Positions 11,801 through 34,000 of a stretch of 64,000 nt of DNA are shown here, piece by piece. The stretch comes from Pterobdella sp. o SKG-2022. Its lineage: Eukaryota; Annelida; Clitellata; Hirudinida; Piscicolidae. The stretch spans positions 15,671,447 to 15,735,446 of the forward strand of contig OZ038322.1 in assembly GCA_964035795.1 (NCBI GenBank), read 5' to 3'. Made by a program: the position numbers and the translations under genes. The notes beneath the pieces were generated by a model that ran no database searches, was not told the origin of the DNA, and worked only from the letters and a program-made list of their open reading frames with translations. Position 1 is the first letter of the stretch, and each line of letters opens with the position of its first letter.

Positions 11801-14433
11801 TATCTAATAGCTTTACCTCGCAAATTCCAGGACAATTCCAGATAAATTATTTCAAGAGAATAAACGAATCCTTAACGAAACTGAAGCTGAAATAAAAATA
11901 AAACAGTTCTACCACAACAAATTATATAAACTACCTAACAACAACCAAAATCCAATGTTGCAACAATTTCTCAATGACCCAATAAGTTTTAATGAAGTTA
12001 AGCTAGCTATAAGTAAACTAAATAATAATAAAGCTAACGGTGAAGATGAGATCCCATCCGAAATGATAAAATATAGTGGAAAAAAACTAATAAAAGAAGT
12101 ATCAAGAATATTAAACTTATTAGTAGAACATAAAATTCAAGAAGATAGTTTTATTGGTAGTGGAATATTAGTCACTGTACAAAAACAAAATAAACTGAAA
12201 GGACAACTTACAAGCTTAAGATCCATCACTCTACTGAACAGTATTCAAAAAATATTATCGAACATTACTATGAGTCGTATACACAACAAAACAGAAGAAT
12301 ACATGGGTTCTTATCAAAGTGGATTCAGAAATGGAAGAAACATGACAGACATATTCTGGTCTCATAAATGGGATATAGCTAAAGCTCTGACATACAAGGA
12401 TGAAGAGTACTATATCCTTGGTATCGACTTGAGCCAAGCCTTTGATACTGTGGACAGACCCCTTCTAATAAATGTTCTTGAAAAAATTCTGAACAATGAT
12501 GAAATAATGATGATCAGAAAGTTATTAACAAACACTTGGGTGAATTGAGGTAAGACAAAGCTAATGGTTTCTGGTTTGAACCTTGATGTGTTGAGAAAAT
12601 CTGGGAAGTATCCTTGTGGTGTGTGCCAAGCAGATGTGGGTAGAAATGCTATTCAGTGTGGAGGCTGCAGGCAATGTGTACACAAGAAATGCAGCGGCAT
12701 AAAAGACCCTCTAACTTCGGATCTTAACTTCCGATGCGCTCATTGCCTTGGTACAGCACGGCCTGTTGATGGGAGATTAGTAAAAGAAGTGATGATTGGT
12801 GATGAAAAACTAGAAGTTGTCCCAGAGTTCTGCTATCTTGGGGATATGTTATCTGCAGGTAGTGAATGTGAGCTTGCTTCAATAACACGTTGTAAGTGTG
12901 CCTGGGCTAAATTTTGCCAACTTCTTCCACTCCTTGCTAATTGTCATTTATCATTATTGACTAGAGGCCGTGTCTATTCAACTTGCGTTAGAAGAGCTAT
13001 GTTACATGCTGTTGAAACATGGCCCGTAACAGTTTCCACATTGAACTGCCTTAGACGAAATGACCTTGCCATGATTCGCTGGATGTGCAACATCAAAACG
13101 AATGATAACGTTTGCTCTCACTCACTCCTTTCAAAACTTGGCATTCAGGATGTTGAGGTAGTTCTTCGTACAAGCAGGATGAGGTGGTTTGGACATGTAG
13201 AGCGTAGCGTGGGTTGGATTTCTCAGGTGCGAAAGTTGGATTTAGATATTTGCAAGAAGCCTGGAAGGCCTAAAAAGACTTGGAATGAGCTCATATTGAA
13301 TGATAAAAGATAGCTAGACATGGTTTGTGCGGATACACTCGATCGCTCTGAATGGAAAAGCCGACTTCAAGATAGAACTTTCAAAAGCCCAACCCTTGGT
13401 AAAGGAAAACGGGCTATAAAAAAGATTTGATTGACTTGTTTGAAGGTAAGATGGAATGGCAAAAGCACACAAACCCTTTTCAAAACTAACATAGGGATCC
13501 CTCAGGGAGATGGACTCTCACCCATTCTTTTCACAATTTACTTAGAAGCAGCACTGCGCACTTTCAGGTCTAAAGTAACAAACCATATAAAGCTAGATCA
13601 CAGCTACACAAACCTACAACCTTTGACACCAGCGAAAATGGTAGGATATGCTTACGATCTAGATTTTGTTGGTAGAGACAAACAGCAACTACTTAACCTA
13701 GAAAGCAAACTGAAAGATGAATTCTCAAACTGGAACCTCAAAGTCAATACTGACAAGACGGAACTCATCAAAATATCAACATCGGATGAGGCCTGGAAAA
13801 CGAGCAAAAAACTAGGCTCTTTCCTTGATGAAAAAAAAGATATTGAGAGGATAAAACAACTTGCCCAAACCGCGATGAGTAAATTATGGAAGATATACAT
13901 GAAAGGAAAAAGCTAAAAATAAGCAAAAAAGTCCGAGTGTACAATTCCTATGTTAAACCAGTTCTCACCTACAACTCTTCAGCATGGACAGTCAACAAAA
14001 ATATAGAAGCTAAGATTGACGCATTCTACTGCAAACAGCTTAAGAGAGTGATCGGTATCTACTATCCCAATAGAATCAGCAACAAAGAACTATACAAAAG
14101 AACAAATAGCATACTCATTTCAGTTGAAATTGCTGGTGCAAGATGGAGGATGTTGGGACATATCCTAAGAAGACCTGATACGCCAGCATTCCAGGCTATG
14201 AAGCAGTACTATGCCACATCAAATAAGAAAAAATTCCTAGGCAGACCTTTAACCACCCTACCACAGACATTAAAAGAAGATGTCAAATTTATCCCAAAAA
14301 TGAAACTCGAAAACTCAAGATTTCGAAACCATTTTTCTTCTTGCCCAACAGAAATGTTTCTGGAGAAGAATTGTGAAGAGAGATACCCAAGAGAAACTCA
14401 GTCAACTATACGACTAGAGCAACTCGATGGGGA

Positions 14434-14473
<40 letters not shown>

Positions 14474-16622
14474 TCGCAAACCACTCTATCATTTCATTAT
14501 AGTCAGCATTTTTATCTATTCCCAATATTCTTTTCATCTTTAAAGATTTTAATTTTTTTAAAATATTCGTTAAGTTTTAGCGAAGATAAAATTATATTAT
14601 ATTAAGTATTATATTTATATGTGGATTATAAAATAGGAAAGAATTGATTTTCAAATTTTTATTTCCATGCAAAACTTTGTACGTTGTAATAAAAATTTGA
14701 AAATTCGGTTTTCTCGATTTACAAAAGTGCATTGAACGCCAATGGTCAAATTTGTGGTGTTATAAGAATTTTAAGTGCATTTTAACACTCATTCTTTGCC
14801 ATTTCAACCGTTTCTATTTGATACTTTCATCATTTGATACCTGCTCCACTACACCAGACTTCCTCGTTTTAAACAACGTCGTGAACGCTTCTTCTACTGG
14901 AAAACTCTTGAGTAAGTGTCAGATATTGATACAAGGCGTTTCAATAGCATCAGAATCACAAATGGCTCGTTTTTAGGCAAATAATATAACCCTACTTTTT
15001 AATATAAACTTTTTCAATATTGATAATTTAAGTAATGAAAACTAAATATGTGATTTTAAATCACAAACTTCCCCTATGGGTCGTCACACACAACTTCACT
15101 CAATTGCTGCAGTATGAGTACCACTGGAGTTTGCTTGAAAATGCTATTGAATACAAAATTTATTGAACAAGATTTTTTAAAAATTCTTTCAAAGACTGTA
15201 AAAACCTCTTAGAATACTTTAAAACACTACAGCAGATTTTATGAAAAACCAGAAAAACAGACCGACTTCCACAGGCATGCTACCATACAACACCTACAAC
15301 AACAATGCCTTTTATTCCAACTCATTCAACTCATACCCGCAATTTCACAGTATCCAAACACCCTTGTGCAACCACCCTTACTACAAACTCATCAGTTCCA
15401 ACACATTTTCTTACAACAACATCTACAACAACTTCCTCCCTACCCACCTGTCATCCTCCATCCCCAAACATGACCTCACCACCGTCATCATCAAAAATGT
15501 TTGCTATTGTTATTTAAATACCATGATGTTAACTAAGCTAATATATATATACATTATTAATATCTGCTGACACCAAATGGAGACTTATTATTAATTGAAC
15601 TTCCACAGCTGCCTTACAGTGTAACGTGGCCTGTGTTGAAGGACAAGTTCAAGGAGGCTGGTAAGGGTGGTTCATGTACTATTGAATATAATAGACCATA
15701 TCAAATATACTCAACAACCAGTCCATACTAACCACACACACACCTTGGACCTTGGAAGTGCTTTATCCACTTGACAGTAGATGCACTGAAGATTGATTTC
15801 TGGAACATTTTTTCACATGATTATGAAGTCCTTGTTTTTGAAACACGTTGTTGCAAATAGGGCAATGATGTAACGGGTTGCATTGTGGACTTGGCGAATG
15901 TGGTTGATGAGGACTGTCTTGTTGATTGCTATTTTGTTGCAGCCTGGGTGCTGGTATTGGAATGAAGAGCCTTTGTTGGGAACCATTCAAAATATTTTTT
16001 TCAAATCTTTTTGTTCTTTTCTTTCAGCTTCTTCATTTGTTTTTTGCGATAGCGATTTTATTTTTTCGCATCAATCGTTTCTGTTGCAAGCTTCTGCCTT
16101 CCAGTTGTCAACAATGTTTAGCTTTTTCAGGTCTGTATATATTAGGTTATGCCATTTCTTAAACTCCTACAAGCACATACACACACACCTACATATACAT
16201 ATCATCAATAACCACCTGGATGCAGGAGACATACAGTATGTGGAAGTGATGATGGAAGGAAGCAGGCCCAAGGGCGTGGCCTCTATCAGGTTTTCCACTC
16301 CTGAAGCCGCTAAGAAGGCCATTGGTTGGTGTATTCTGTTGCTATATATAACTTGACTATTTAAGGCTAGCAGCCATGCCACACGTGGCTGTTACGCAGT
16401 GACTCAGTTGTCAGCACTGTGATGCTCATATAGTTCAAAACACCTGTGTCACAAAAATTTCTCAATGTTTCATGTTGACTTTTACTGATCCCGATTAGAG
16501 GCTGATGGCCAACTCTAAACAATATTTCATTTGAATAAAGAATGCAATAATTTCAATCTACAGCTCTTTTCAACGGGACGAAAATGGAAGGGAGGAGTAT
16601 AGAAGTGAAAAACATCTTTTGA
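8806..16622 (+). CDS. hnRNP M / myelin expression factor 2-like protein, three RRMs
   Basis: A nuclear RNA-binding, splicing-regulator type protein. Twelve exons join in phase to 388 residues: 8806-9109, 9168-9231, 9358-9451, 9612-9761, 10011-10076, 10363-10450, 10629-10730, 11112-11180, 14858-14877, 15609-15660, 16226-16324, 16564-16622. After an acidic Asn/Ser-rich N-terminus, RRM1 (about 77-154) has LLVSNIPFDIKWQDLK, closely matching the hnRNP M RRM1 start. RRM2 (about 197-273) has QIFVAN and YNGQYLYERPMNVRMD. RRM3 (about 313-388) has FLVLNNLPYSVTW and ends at the stop. The RRM2-RRM3 linker is a short Gly-rich VGPGLGPGGQP stretch. The long Met/Arg-rich repeats of vertebrate hnRNP M are missing. 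The start of RRM3 depends on a 20-nt exon (14858-14877), beyond a 3.7-kb intron full of LINEs; that exon is supported by phase and motif but is the least certain piece. Confidence 0.88.
11440..11824 (-). mobile_element. Degraded LINE 3' fragment (outer layer of the intronic nest)
   Basis: On the minus strand the sequence translates, with breaks, into the C-terminal tail common to several LINE families: GVRWFGHVMKKDEKNV. It probably continues on the other side of the inserted LINE, from about 14600 down to 14469. A 21-bp block containing agcctatcaaataaat is repeated at about 11722 and 11770, a local duplication around an ATT tract. No intact ORF remains. Confidence 0.6.
11825..14468 (+). mobile_element. 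Non-LTR retrotransposon (RTE-like), 5'-truncated, flanked by a 12-bp target-site duplication
   Basis: Reverse transcriptase is coded by 11955-12538 and resumes at 13434. Seen: GIDLSQAFDTVDR (palm motif), IGIPQGDGLSPILF, then GYAYDLDFVG where the catalytic YADD should be, so this copy looks inactive. The C-terminal part continues in another frame from 13886 (VKPVLTYNSSAW, ARWRMLGHILRR). The 3' end is an (ATT)n tail at 14435-14470. The 12-mer ttacctcgcaaa occurs at 11813-11824 and again at 14469-14480, which fixes both ends. It is interrupted by a second LINE (12539-13433). Assignment to the RTE-like group is by motif impression only. Confidence 0.85.
12539..13433 (+). mobile_element. LINE 3' fragment with PHD-like zinc finger, inserted into the RTE-like element
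   Basis: The ORF 12564-13313 carries a Cys/His cluster, CGVCQADVGRNAIQCGGC with VHKKCSG and FRCAHC, reading as a C4HC3-like PHD-type finger. After it come VPEFCYLGDMLS, TRGRVYSTCVR and RMRWFGHVER, the usual C-terminal region of such LINE reverse transcriptases. The RT palm is absent (5' truncation). The pentamer ACTTG lies on both sides (12534-12538 and 13434-13438), and the outer reading frame LLTNT / LKVRWNGK is restored once the insert is ignored. Confidence 0.8.
15763..15990 (-). pseudogene. Relic ORF with C2HC zinc-finger motif, probably a LINE terminal fragment
   Basis: 75 residues inside the hnRNP M-like intron, opposite strand. It has CPICNNVFQKQGLHNHVKKC (C-x2-C-x12-H-x3-C spacing) behind a Pro/Gln-rich stretch. 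Similar single fingers close the C-termini of many LINE reverse transcriptases, so a retroelement relic is more likely than a host gene. There is no splice context of its own. Confidence 0.4.
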
Positions 16623-18558
16623 TATTGACTGCCAACGCCTGTTACCTATGTGATAAGAACTTTTTGAACGTTTTTATTGTTCTTGATCGTATTATTACAA
16701 AGTATACATGGTCATGATCTTTCAATTGTTTTAAATATAATTTTTGGATATAATCAATATAGTTATGGTGGCGTTGAGGCTAAAGGAGTTTTAGAGGCAA
16801 TTGTGCCCTTAATTAAACGTGGTCTGCCTTGCATCAAAGTTTTTTCGTGTTTCTAATTACTTTATGTAAGCCATCACAACCTTTTGTTTCATTTCAAAGT
16901 TTATTTTTAATTTTGTATTCATTCAACTTCTTTGCTATACGAACATTCAATTCTTTCTGAAATTTTCATTACTAACCTAAAATATTGAATTTCTTAGTTT
17001 AAAATCCTAATCAAATTTTTATCATTTCATTCAAATATTCACTTTTATCACAAACTTACTACCAGACTGAAGTTGTATCTTGAGGATGTCATATGGTAAT
17101 TTAATTATTCGACAGTAGCCTTGTATTGATTGGACGTTCATTTTGTTATGACGCTTTTGAAAAGGGACTCCAGTTTTGATTTTGTTCTCCACCTCTTGCG
17201 CTATTCACTTTAGTTGAAGCTCAGTTGTTGATAAAATTATTTTTTTTGAAAAATTTTATATTTAGTTCTCTCACATTAATCATTTGTTCCAATAATATTA
17301 GCGAAATACTCGTGGTTTTAAACTAGCTTAAAGCTATTAGAACGTTGGAACCCTTGCTAAACTAGCATTATTGCATCAAATTATAACCTTCCTTAAAGAC
17401 CACTTGGCGTGTTAGCTGAATGTTTCGCTAAAAGCCTGATGAAATTTGAAATAGCATTTTTAACCTCGCAATTATTTTTCTATCGTTTACTTGCCCAAAG
17501 TTTCTACTTCCATGTAGTTTTGATTTCTCACATTTCAACGTATTTTAACACTTGCTTCTCATTAAAATCTCTCAGAATTCCTTCTTGCATAGAGAAGACA
17601 TCAAATTTAGTAATAGTTTTTTGACCTTTGTAACATTTCACATCATTGTTGAATAATTTTCAACTATTGATAGCATGTTTTGCAAGGGCTCTAAATATTT
17701 TCCAGGCAGTTACATAAGCAAATGTGTCGGTGCAATTGAATCAGCATGCTCCTTATGAGATTAGTTTGATGGATGTTGTTTTTAATTTTCGGTTATTAAT
17801 CTATTGGTTTTTAAAGTTTTAGATATCTTGTTATGTTTGAATAGTTGGTACTGCATCTCTTGAACACTTGTTACTTTATCCATTGTTACTCATTTTTAAA
17901 GTTTCTCAAGACTAGTTTGAATTAACTTACTTTTAATCAAAATTTCATTTTAAACCTGCTTCCGCCTTAGAATTTAATTTCCGAAATACAATACTATTTC
18001 TCTGCATTTGATTCGTCAAATTCATCTCCCACAGTTTTGATTAAGAGATGTTCGAGAAATAATAGAGTATAAAAGTTTTTTTGTTATATCTCAAGTGCCT
18101 CGAAGGATTAATAAATTTTAAAACTTCAAACATATTATTGCATAGATCCAACACCAATAATATTGCCTGCATGAGACAAACACGCTCCAATGGTATAGCA
18201 CCGTGTGTTTTATAAGCCAGTGCTTTTGTTGGAATTTCAGTTTGGTAAAGTACGTTTAAGCAAAATTTTCCAACCAAAATGTTTTTGAAAAGTTAAATTT
18301 TTTACAGTTAAGCTGATTTTTCACCTGCATTAAATGGGAAAATGGAAGCTTTTAGTGCATACACCCACATCTTAATTTGGCGAAAAATTCATGGAAGATT
18401 AAAAATTAATGAACACTAAATATTTCAAGCAAAAAAATTAAAATAAACTAGTATACAAGTTTTTTCAAACTTACGAGTCATCTTAAAAAATTTTGAGACT
18501 GATGGCCGGATTTGCACGAAGCTCTTCTCAAACTGCTTATTTTTCTATCTGAAGCGAC
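16623..18558. other. Intergenic region, hnRNP M-like to THSD1-like
   Basis: AT-rich, with no ORF or motif I can assign. It should contain the hnRNP M-like 3' UTR and the THSD1-like promoter and 5' UTR. Confidence 0.5.
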
Positions 18559-27753
<9,195 letters not shown>

Positions 27754-27881
27754 TATCGAGGAACATTTCATACGTTGTAAATCGATTGGCCTGAGCATGT
27801 GTAGATGTCTATTTTTTAATACGATACAATTTCAGTGTATTTTTTTCAAGACAGAAATTTGTTTTTTGTATGTGCACTCGA

Positions 27882-27928
27882 AATAAAATTTATAAGATAT
27901 ATCCAAAAAAAATGTTCCATATTTTATT
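27882..27928. terminator. Overlapping convergent poly(A) signals, THSD1-like and RBM26/27-like
   Basis: AATAAA on the plus strand at 27882-27887 and AATAAA on the minus strand at 27923-27928 point at each other, 35 bp apart. Cleavage 10-30 nt downstream of each would make the two mRNA 3' ends overlap by a few tens of bases. Confidence 0.6.
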
Positions 27929-28059
27929 CAATTTTAAACAAAGTTTGACAAAAAAATTTCTTTTAATGATACAAGATTTTAAATTCAAAAGCTTCAATTA
28001 AAACTGAAAATCTTTTGTTTCAAAACAAAGCAAATTAAATAAAATAAGACTGGCTAGGC

Positions 28060-31000
28060 TCATCTCCTCCACGACCTACCCCCATCTTCGTCCTCCTCAT
28101 CATCCACCATGGTATCATCTTGCATGTCATCCTGCCGATATCACTTCATTATTATCTTTTACGATGGCAAGTGCTTTTTAAGTACCATATATAAACTGGA
28201 TAAAAGATATTTTATAACTAATATATAAATACTTAATCATAATCCCAATATAATTTAAGTATTGAATAAAAATTTCAAAATTCTGAATAATAAATAGTGT
28301 AATAGACACCTCTTCATAGTCCAAATACTGATGAAACTCATCCAGATAATCGTTTGACCAGGGATCTTCCTTAATGCTCTCGTTCCCTTCTTTACCATCA
28401 GCCCCACCATCCTCCCCATTATGATCCATTTTGTTTAAAACATTTGTGGTGGCATCACTGGAAACTGAGTCGTGGTTTTGTTGTGTGGAGGAAGAGCCGT
28501 TGTCGTTTTCTTTATTCAAATCAGTTTCTTCTTTTGTATTCTTTTCAGATACGTTATTTTTATTTTTGTTAACTAAACTGTCCCACCAAATTATTTTCAA
28601 AGTGCTATCTTTATATTTGGTGCCCATTGAAATCGCCTGAAAATCGTGAAAAAATCATGAGAATGTATGGAAAATTCTCAGAAAAACAATCATTGAAACA
28701 TTCGAATAAGTTGAAACTCTGAAAAGACCATGAAACCTACACAGCGTGAATAGTCTTAAAACTGCCCAAATATTCAACATTGAGCATGTATGTAAGCCCC
28801 AATTAACAGCGTTGACCATTCGCCAATTCACTATGAAGCACTTACACCAATGCTGATACCACCACATCAGACATAAAAACCAACTAAGAAGACAATCAAG
28901 ACACCTTCTCGGCACCGTTTCGGTGTTTGTAAGTGACAAGCAAAGATGCTGGTTGTTCTATGTACCCTGATTTCTCTATCTCGCCGAAGTTCTGAGTGGC
29001 ATTTAAACACGTCAAAACTTATCGAAGCAATTTGGAAAAAATAAGCTATTTTATGCATATTTATATATTTGGTTGTGTTATTATTGGTACCTTCATGTGC
29101 GCCAATATCGAGAGCCTGTCTTCATCGGCTGCAAAGCCCATCACTAGCAACTCACTGTTTCATATCAAGATAAAAATTTATCAATTTAACCTCATTATAG
29201 TGACATAAAGACACTGAATAACGATGATGATTAATTTAGAAATAAAATTTGAACAGTAACGTTAAAATCTGTCACTTAAATTTGCCATAAAATGTTTGAA
29301 AAATCACCGAGGTCTGCGGTCGACTTTGAGCAGTGTTTTGGTGCTTTGTGGCTTGGCTGCCAATGCTTTGTTGACTTTCTTAAAGGGATTTCTTGAATAC
29401 TCGTTTGGCTTTTTGGTCTATTTGTAACGAATATAATTGTAAAAGCTTTAGGTAAATTTAAAAAAATAACCGAGTTTAATAGAATATAAACGATGTAAAC
29501 AAACTTCATCAGTTTCAGAAACGTCGGTTTTTGATTTTTCTTCACTCTTATTAGCGACTAATTTTCTGAAATGAGCAAAAGGCGTGATTACCTTGGAATG
29601 AGAAAGCTGGAAAAGTTATGAAACCTATTAAGTCGGTAGCTGCCTGGGGCGTGTAAGATGACCCTCTTGCTGCTCAGCGCCTTCAAGTCTTCCTGCAGCG
29701 ACTTCATCGTCCTCATGTTGCTCTCGATTTTCTGCGTGATTTCATGCCTCTGTATCACTTGCAAGTCATTTTTACACGTCCTCGCTATATCAAGCATCAG
29801 GACAAAATTTATCATAGCTACTTGAAAATTTTAATAAAAATTCTCACTAATGAAATTTCTTTTTTCTCTTCGCTATCTTTTGCACTTTCAAAAAATGTGG
29901 TGAGCAATTTGGAATACTGAAATAGTTTGTCTAGGTTGGCTTTTTTACTCTTTAGATCTATCGCTCGGGGGGACGTCTTATCAATCTGAAAACAAGTGCC
30001 AATTTTTTAAATTTCGATATACTAGGAATACTATAAAACCAAATAATAAACTTATGTGATGGTAATGGATGCATAAAACAAATGACTTCAATCACATATT
30101 AAAGATAGAAAGTATATTATTTAAAAATTATCTCTAACTGAACTTTCTCTACAAATCATAACCAACAAAAAACAAACACATGGTCAACATTATTGCCTAC
30201 ATTGAAATGACGTATAACGTAGACCTCTAAAAAGCTTTTAAAAGGACGCAGAGATAACAACGAACCTTAGTGCTACCTTCTTTGGCCACATTTCTCTGCA
30301 GTTTGAGGGCACTCCTCGGGGGCAATGTTACTGCCGCAGTTGCCGTCTCTCCTTCACCCTCCGTTCCTGTCGACTTCTGTGCACAACAACCGTTAACACA
30401 ACTTTTAAAACCCTTTTTCATTCTTATATTTTTTTTAGAATATTAATTTAATATCAGCAATGAATTCAACAGGCAGATGGACTAGCTGCTACACGAAAGG
30501 TAGGATTGAAATGAAAAGCATTCAACAATATGTCTTTTGTGCTATGCGGTAAAAGGCACACAGAATATCAAAAAAAAATTATAAAACTTGTCCAAGGTCT
30601 GTCATGATATATGGCTCAAAAACTTGAGTGTTAAGATCTTTTGAAGAGTATTTTGAGCAGGATATTATGAATGGTGTGCAATGATCAGCTAGCTGATGGT
30701 GTGAATACAAGGGTCGATGGGTAGATTGGGTTTGCATGACACAATTGTTAAAACTATGACATAGAACTTTGAAATGGCTGGACCAAGTTATAGGAAAGGT
30801 AGATGAAGAATGTGTGAAACAGGCCTTAGAATTTGTAAACTGATAGTAGTTGAGAAAGGGGAAGTAAAGGTTAGCTTGAAAAAATATAATAGAAAACCTT
30901 TGTCGTAACCTTGAGTTAAATCTGAAGATGCCTTAGAGGGGGTTGAGTGGAGGGAAATGGTAAGGTCATAGAGAGTGTAAGTGACCCATTGATAAAGGGA

Positions 31001-34000
31001 AGAATGCTGACTAAAAAATGATACTGATATTCTCAAATAAAACTCCTATATTTATTCAAAAACACAAAGTTTTTGTAAGTCAAACTCACATTACCAGATG
31101 AAATATACAAAAATAATGAATGCTTGATTTGAATTTCATACTAGGTTAATTATTTGAAATGGTATCTTCATTTCAAAAGTATAAAAAGAATAAGTTTCAT
31201 GATAATGATGGGCTTGGGGATGGTTTGGTGAAAACCCAAAAGCTTTCTAACACACTTTGATAACCTTTCTTTTATTTCACCATGTGTCATAGACCCCGTA
31301 ATGAAATAATAGTCAGTATGAAATTAACTTATGGAAAATTATAGTATTTTTTAAACAAATGTATCTTGAACTTTTCATTTTGATTTTTTTCTTAATTATT
31401 GTTATTATTATTGTTTTGATGAACCTTCTTGGTGTTGTCAAGGGTGAGAAGGTGGCGTTCAGGAATGCTTACATGGGTTTTCATTCTGTGCAGTGCCTGC
31501 TTGTCCTGTTTCCACAGTCAATTACCCTATTATCGTACACTATAAAGCAATTATATATAATAATGTTTATCTATATAAGCTCATTCAAGCAAGAAAATGG
31601 GTCAAGATGCTCAACTAATTTTAATCACTATACTCTGATGTCTAATATGAAGATACATACACTGTGAATTAATTACCAAGTAAATTAAATCAAGATAAAA
31701 TTAAGCCATATGTGCATTCATTTGAAATAACAGATGTCTTTGAAGACATAAGCAACAAAACAAAATCAACCTGCACAGAACTGCTTGCAGTGTTGGATAT
31801 GTTATTACTGCTGTTACTGCCACTTTTTTCAGGGTTGTGCCAGAAGATGCGGATGAACCTGTTGTTGAGAAAGGGCTCCTTGCTCTTGTGTGCTGCAGAT
31901 GCCTGAGCTGCCGATGCAAATGCCACTAGAGCTGCTGACGGGTCATTCTCGAAGTTGATCTGAGGTTGTTTATATGCGCTTGTGATCGCCAGTCAAATTA
32001 TTTAAGCTATCAATTAATTTGTCAAGCAACCAAATGAGATTGATGCTTGTCTCACTGAAATTAAAGCTTATCAAATCATTCAATCAATCGATGCAATCTG
32101 CTTACTCAGTGAAGTTACAACCATTCAACAACTATTTTCAAATTGATTTGACAATAAAAGAATGAAGTTCAAGCATGAAGATGCTCAAAAAAAAAGTGAA
32201 CCTGAAGATTGACAATGATGCCGAACTTGGAGAAGTGTGCATTGATGTTGGTGATGGTGTTGTCCTCAGGTGGAATCTTCCTCAACTCCAACACAGTGTT
32301 CGGCACATATGAGTATGACCCTGCATTCAAATCATTTTAACTTACACCATCATATATTTCACCCAAATCACTCCGACCTGATGAGCTTTTCTTCTTAGAG
32401 ATATTTTGGTTGTTTTTTGCATCAGACACCACCACTCGTTTGGCTTGCTTATCAACAGAAGTATGTGAAGTGCCTAAGCCAACTTCTGAAGCAGTTCTTT
32501 TGACGCTTTGTCGTGACGTCACACTCACCTGTAATCATTATTAAAACTCTTCAATTATATTTTCCAGATTTAATTTACGCCATCTATCGGAAGAAACTCA
32601 TTTTTTCGTTATATCCACCTCCACTTCGTCATTCCAACACCAAATATCTTTTCTTGATGTTACCCACAAATATTTTTAGCTTTAACCAAGACTTTTTTAT
32701 AAAAACATTCAAAATTGTTTCATCTCAAACTTTCTTTTTATCTTATACTTTTTCCTCAAATTCTCATTTTTTTACTTCCACAGTTGCATCCTGCCATTTC
32801 TACAGTCCTCCCATTATTCCTCTCCACTTACAGCTTCGCTCTCAGTAACTTATGCTGAAGTCAACATATTCATCTACTGCTAGAGTGGAGTACATTTTTA
32901 TTTAAAGACATGTTTTCTTCTATTAAAAAAAATCCATTTGAGATTCAGACTCTCCCCTCTTGAATGTAATAAAATTATCAGTTGCTTTGAAAAAGAATTT
33001 GGTATAATTTTTCAAAAATGTTGTTCGAGATTAAAAAGATATTCAAAAGAATTTAAATGTTGATCAAATGCATGAAACACACACAAACCTGATCATCATC
33101 AACATCCTTATCATTGTAAGGGTTAGGGTTTTGTGGGTTGTAAGCATCCACAGAGTCACTTGCTTCACTGGGCTGCAGGAGTGGTTGTGTGGGCAGATAT
33201 GTGGATGATGAAGAAAGCAGTGGAGGGGGCTGGTTGAAGTGGGCTGGCATGGGTACATAAGGCTCCGGGTGGAACTGATTAACTGTTGAGGAAAGATGCT
33301 TTAGTCAATATATATTAACCATATTAGGTTATACTGCTGTATCTGTTTTATTAAAAGCATCATCGCCAAAACGTTCATTAGCTATAGAACGAAACAATTC
33401 TGTTAAACAACAAAAGCTATCAAAGACATCACTGACAATTTTCTTGTATGGATGGCTGTATATGTGACTGGCTTGGCAGTTGGTAGGGCGTGGAGAGGTA
33501 TTGCATGGGAGCTTGTGGGGGTGGCAGTTTGAAGGATGGAGGCATTGGGTTGACGATGCCTGGGTAGGGATTGTTGAAGGGCAATGCTGGTGGTGGTTTG
33601 GTCAAATTTGGCAGACTGGTTTGGGGGGTATAAGCCACACCTTTGTGGGTTCAGTTATGAATATGTTACTACCATTGTTAAAATATATGCCTTCGTGTTA
33701 CCACAAGAGTTAAATAACTACAAGATGAGATTCTAAATCTATAATAAAAACATTACCATTTATGTTCATTTCATACTAATAGCTTATTATAATTTAAAAG
33801 ATTTTGACTACATCAAAAAGAATGAAAACAGACTGTAGTTGTGAGGGAGGTAGGCAGTGTTGTCGATGACGATGTGATCTTCCCCATGTTGATAAGTGCA
33901 AGCATCTCCATACTTACAAAAACCCTTCTCTGATCACAAGTGCCAATATCAAAATGAGGAAATCATAAAAACCATTTATTTTCAGTTCTGATGCTTGTTA

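Noticed and set aside
15241..15570. Asn/Thr/Ser-rich ORF between RRM3 exons of the hnRNP M-like gene
   Set aside because: Including it would break the contiguous RNP2-LPYSVTW junction of RRM3; it is low-complexity ACC/AAC sequence in an intron.
33480..33713. Plus-strand Trp/Gly-rich ORF
   Set aside because: It is the complement of a proline-rich RBM26/27 exon (33437-33640).
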